A stretch of 64,000 nucleotides of DNA from Zoroaster sp. YZ-2022 (taxonomy: Eukaryota > Echinodermata > Asteroidea > Forcipulatida > Zoroasteridae): positions 85,401,314-85,465,313 of the forward strand of contig CM055816.1 of the NCBI GenBank assembly GCA_029582265.1. The letters run 5' to 3'. The notes under the pieces were generated by a model that was not told the origin of the DNA, searched no databases, and worked only from the letters and a program-made list of their open reading frames with translations. A program made the position numbers and the translations under genes. The stretch's first letter is position 1, and every line of letters begins with the position of its first letter. Positions 40,101-46,100 of this stretch are shown one piece after another.

Positions 40101-43100
40101 CTTTGACATGCACTGATGTTTGTAATGTACGGCTTAACGTCCCATCCAGAGGACGAAGCAATTATGGTTAAGTGTCTTGCTCAAGGACACAAGCTCCGTG
40201 ACTAGCCAGGCCGGGATTCGAACTCACATTCTGACGCCACCAGAACTTGAATCCGATTCACTAGACTACTCGGCCACGACACTCCACACATGCATGGATT
40301 AGTAATCACATCACAAACTATCTGCATGTAGCTACATGTACCATAACAACCTGCAAAATTTGGTCGAAAATCGTTCCGGACAATTCTATTTTGAGACTAA
40401 ATGCGATTACTGTATGCCACCAATAACGTAGCTGTATAATAATCTGCATCCGCTTTTGTTCATTTCATACAATTGACTTTCGTTTGGGCACGTCAAGAAA
40501 GTAAGGTGAACTGGCGCAGTAATGGTGGTACACAAAGGTAAAGGATTACTGTATAAAGAGGAAAATAATTTAAATATACCTTCATTCCGGCAGTTTGGAC
40601 CATCGTAGCCACGTGGGCAAATACAAAGACCTTCTTCACATTTCCCACCATTTACACACTCAGGTATGCAATCTGCATAAATATTAATATAAAAATCAAT
40701 TAGAAACTGAAGTGAATCACCAAAGAGAACACATTGGTCCAATATAAAGAGACTTCAAATGTATCCAAGAACCAGATTGTCAAAGGCTGGCTACACTGAT
40801 TGTCTGTTAAAGAGACTTTCTATGTAAATAATAATAATTGACCTTTCATATAAGTTTTGAGGCTTTGCATGGTGGAATATCGATATCGTTTCGGTTTGCG
40901 GTAACACCATGTGTTTGACCTTTCACCATTCAAAGAGAGATTATGTCATAAGGAAACTAATTATACATGTACGTTTTATGATCGAAACCCCAGGAACTTT
41001 CTTTATAACAGTCACTTTCTCTAAATCCATTTAAGCCCAAAAAAGAGTCCGGTTTCTGGTCTCTGTGCGCGTCACCTCAGACCCGGGCATTGGCATTTTT
41101 AATTTTCTTTTTTTTTATTTGCTGTGAAACAATGTCCAACTGCAGCCAAAATTGCTTGATCAATTGGAATTCTGCCATGCTGTGTTTTAAACGACATTTT
41201 CACATAGGGTAATGAACATGTGCCCGATTTGTGAGTCCTCCTTTAAGGCTCGGCAGAGGCTGTGTACTTTTAGCTAGTTGGCTGTACTTGCAAGTTCTGT
41301 GGGTATCAGCAATGAAATGTAATCCGAGTATGGAAAGGTGATCTCATTCACCTTATACATGAGTTAGCCAGCTTGTCTTATTCCCTGAATACAAGAGGTT
41401 GTGTACCTGTTCTTTCTCATTCTAGTAACCTGCCTAATTGTGTCTGTTTACAAAGGCAACCTCACTTTCATATGTCATTGAATTGTACGTAAATTAATGG
41501 CAATAGCTACATCCATCTATTTATTCCTTATGTCAGGAATGAACTTTTCTTTGGAACTATCAGATTATTGGGCATTCTCCCTGGTGCATGCCGCATGTAA
41601 GCTGTGGGTTTGAGAATTACAGCCTTACTTTGGTATTTAGAAATAAGGTGAATAGAAAGTAAGTAACCAAGCATTATAGATGAGTAAGAAAGTGAGTAAG
41701 AAAGTGAGTAAGAAAGTGAGTAAGAAAGTGAGTAAGAAAGTGAGTAAGAAAGTGAGTAAGAAAGTGAGTAAGAAAGTGAGTAAGAAAGTGAGTAAGAAAG
41801 TGAGTAAGAAAGTGAGTAAGAAAGTGAGTATTAAGTAACCAAGCCTTATAGATATCTACAATTATCTGCCAGGTGAAGTCAATATAATGAACTGTTGCAT
41901 TAATTACTACTCAGGTTTACTGTTGCATTCCACCAGCTTGCTTAACTGACTGGTACCATCCAACCCACGTCCTAGCCCAGGCCAAAAGTCTTGGTACAGC
42001 CAAGCATTTGAGAAGCCAGGCCAGGCCAGGCCTAGGCTACCTGGCCTCCTAATCTGTCTTTTGTGAGTCCTAATCCTGTAACAATACAGTACCTGCCAAT
42101 CAACGTAACCTGGGCTTCTGGAGGGCCTGGCCCAGCCAAGTAGAGCTCATTATAATGGCTGCAGTTGTGAACAAAAGACAGCTGAAGTATCAGTCAAGAT
42201 CTATTCATAAGTAAAGAGTATTTTGTGGTCAGCTAGGGGATTATATAGGCCCCTCTACCTGGGCAAAGCCTGGGCCTGGCCAGGTTTCACAAAGGCTTGG
42301 CTGTACCACGGCTTTGGCCCTCCTCCCTAAGGCACCAGACTATTAAAGACATGAGCCTCATTATGATTCTCATTATGACTTGTGTGTATGAAAACCAAAA
42401 TGGCCGCTGTGTAATAATGGCTTTAGTGTCTAGTGTCTGTACTTACTCTGTTTATCACATTGTTCTCCTACAAAGCCATAATTGCACCGACACTCTCCCT
42501 CCACACATACTCCATTGAGGCATGGTAGAATGCAAGCTGAGGAAAAAATATCAACACATCATGACCTCACAAAATGAATGGAAAATATTTACAAATATAC
42601 AAAATTGGGGGGAAACAACACAAACATCCCCAATGGTACCCACGCACACAAAAAGCCCTCTTCATACCCAAAATTGAGACTGACTTGGGTACCAATGGGA
42701 GTAACTTTGGGTGACCTTGACCCCTTCAGCCTTATCCGCTCAGTGCACATCGTAGCCCTCTAGTGGTGAATTTGCATCCAGTATCTTGATGATGTGAGCG
42801 TTGTTCGTACACTTTATGTGCGTATGTTATGGGACTAAGCGCTCATGTACTTCTACCAGCCAATGATCGTTGGAGATATTCCGTGCGAACACACATCAGC
42901 TACAAAATCGCAAAACGCGACGCACTATCGCTGACCTTTCACCCACAGTGATCTAACAACATGTGCCCTCAACGGTTCATGCACGGTGCGAATATAGTAA
43001 ACCAAATTACTGTTGCTCAGAAGCACTTTATTATGTGCATACATGTACTGCAGTTTCCTTATTGCTTTCATGCATAAATATTAGAAAAGTTATGACACTG

Positions 43101-46100
43101 ATCACGGTGTCTTCCCTTGGTCTTGATAGCTGAAATAATTCAGATAATTTATTTTTAAGTTTAAGGTTATGCCAAGGAACGTATGTCTCCAGATGGCTTC
43201 CTGGAAAAGTTCACATGGCAACGTTCTAATTCTCCTGCCTGATGAAATGCACTTGTGTAGGTATTTCTAAAATGCTGCACCTTACAACTTTAAAATTAGC
43301 AAGACACTTTACCATAATTGCTTCTCTCCACCCAGGAATGGCAGCGATTGATCTGTATTCCCGGGGAGCTCAGATGGTTTCAGGAATGATTTTTGCGTCT
43401 GATGAGCAGGGGTAATAATGTACAGCACCTTAATCTACTCGCTAGGATATGTGCGCTTTATAAGAATCGTGTATGATTCCAAAATTAATCCTAACCAGAG
43501 AAATAAGCTTAATAGGACTTACCGTACCTTTAAAAATCAGTTTGAGTTTGAGTTATATTTGAATTGTGTTAAAAATTCATCATACCGTCATTCCTTGTAC
43601 TGTTTTAGATGTTCTTCACACAGTCTGCTTATTGAAACAGGGAGATATATTGTTCTAGAGTCCAGTCAAAGAATTTGCCCACACAGTTATCTTGATGTTG
43701 AATCAGAAATTCATTTTTTGTTTGATTGTCCACTATACAAGGATCTTAGGATATGTATGTCCATAGCTGCCAACATTTCAAATTCCAATTCGTAATGAAA
43801 CCGACTAAGACATAACAATTCATATTGAAACTAAAATGATGGTCAAGATGACCAACTGCAAATAAATCACACAAAGACATACTACATATATGTACGTAAA
43901 TCAATTTGTTCTTTCGTAATTCCTGACAAAATTTGTAATAATTACGAAAAATTTGTGATAGTTGGCAGCTGTGTATGTCTGATGCTATTGCTATATTATC
44001 AAAACAAATGACCACTTTGAATTTTTAACTGCCGAAGAAAGATGGTATTTTCTTATGAACTCTTCAGAGGAAGCCATCATTAATTGCGTTGCCAAATATA
44101 TTTTTTTATTTATACTGAGACGCAATAGAAACTTACCACTTGTTTTGGAATAGCATAAAATTGAAATGGTTCAAAATAAGACAACACAACAATTTGGATT
44201 AGAAATGTTGGCATTTTATTGAGGAAATGTCCACATTTTGTCCACTGTACTCGATCCCATCTGTATCCACTTCACCGCGAAACGTCAGAGGGTCACGTTG
44301 CCAAAATAAGTGCACATATTACATTTGTGCGTTGTGATTACTGATAATTTAAGGTCGAAAAAGTGGTAAGTTTCTATTGCGTCTCAGTATACTATGTTAA
44401 AAGAAAATCAGATTGTACATGTATGAGTATACTCTCTGTAAACACTACTTCCAATGCGATTATTATTATTGATTGTTCTATGTAATGATGTAACCCGCCC
44501 GGCGGTAAAGGGGTTTGTTCCAGATTCGGAATAAAATATAATACAATACAATACAATTATTATTACAATACTCACTTAGTTCATCACACTGACCCCCAGT
44601 AAATCCAAAAGCACATTGGCATATGCCTTCTACACAAGTTGCTCCATTCAGACACGGGAATAAACAATCTAGATAAACAAACAGATCAATGACTATAAGG
44701 ATTAATGAATCCTAAATCACATAGGCAGAAGCCTTTTCACAAGTTGTTCCATGTAGATGTGGAAGTAAACAGTCAACAGGCAGAAAGCTTGTCATACAGA
44801 CATACATTGTATACTACTCACAACAATTTAGGGAACACCGGATTTTTAATATCAAATAGGTTTGAAATGTTCCATGAACAGGGATTTTAATTTGCAACCC
44901 CCTCTCTCTTTCAGTAGTCATGTCATGAAATGTGTAATCACTACATGCATCCTTTATCATCTGTTTCATTGTGCAGTTGTTTCTCATCAATTCTGTGAAA
45001 CATTGTGTTTATTTGAAATAAATGATCTTGCTTTAACTGAGATTATTCCGGTGTTCCCTAAATTGTTTTGAGTAGTACATATAAAATGAATATAAAGGTG
45101 TTAGCCATCCATGGTATAGGCCTAAGGTTTTATCAGCAGGGTGTGAGTTCGAGCCCCGGTCGTGACACTTGTGTCCTTGAGCAAGGTACTTAACCATAAT
45201 TGCTTCGTCCTTCGGATGGGACGTAAAGCCGTAGGTCCCGTGTGTTGTGTAATGCACGTAAAAAAGAATGCGCCTTGAGCACCACTTAGTTGGTGGATAC
45301 GTGCGCTATATAAGTCCACACATTATTATTATTATTATTATTATTATCATGCCTTCTACACAGAATGCACCATTTAATAAAACGTTAAAAAAACCTCTTT
45401 GAGAATTAATAAGGGAGGAGGACCAAAGTCATGGTACAACCAAACCTTTGAGAAGCCCGGCCAGGCCCAGGCTTTGCCAAGGCCTACATGTACATGCACA
45501 TATATATTCCCCTAGCTGAGCACAGCAGGCCCTTTACTAATGAACGGATCTCAAATAACTGTTATTGTTATAACACAGACTTGACTGACGCCATGATACT
45601 GTAGCCATTATAGTGAGCTCTACTTGGCCATGCTAGGCCCTCCAGAAGCACAGGTTACATTGATTAGCAGGTACTGTATTGTTACAGGATTAGGACTCAC
45701 AAAAGACAGATTAGGAGGCCAGGTAGCCCAGGCCTGGCCGGACTTCTCAAAGGCTTGGCTGTACCATGACTTTGGCCCTCCTTCCTAAGTTCATAATCTG
45801 ATTTCACTGGTCTTTATTTCCCAACATACACATGTACATGTATTCACAGTGCAGGTGGTTACATTAGGAATATAAAATTTTTATCTAGTACATATTTAGG
45901 AAATGGTAAATAAGTCAAGAACACTGACAATTTGTATATCACTGAACACACTATGAATAACTTCACCCTGAAAATGCCCTGAAAATCTGTTTTGCCTTGA
46001 AATAACAGTTCACCGTAATTTCACGACAATTTCATGGTGTCTCTTCCTCTCAGATATTGGCAATAATGTTCACTGTGCGATTTCACGGCAAATTCACGGC

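Larger units (their letters stand above)
43478..44570 (+). mobile_element. LINE 3' end (RT C-terminal coding plus tail), with two nested MITEs
   Basis: The plus-strand frame around 43,590-43,760 contains CFRCSSHS and a cysteine-containing HFLFDCPLYKDLR motif, typical of the end of CR1/L2-like LINE ORF2. After a 210-bp insertion the coding resumes (ERWYFLMNSSEEAIINC) to about 44,105. A second insertion follows, then a 3' untranslated part with an (ATACA)n tail near 44,545-44,565. Confidence 0.75.
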
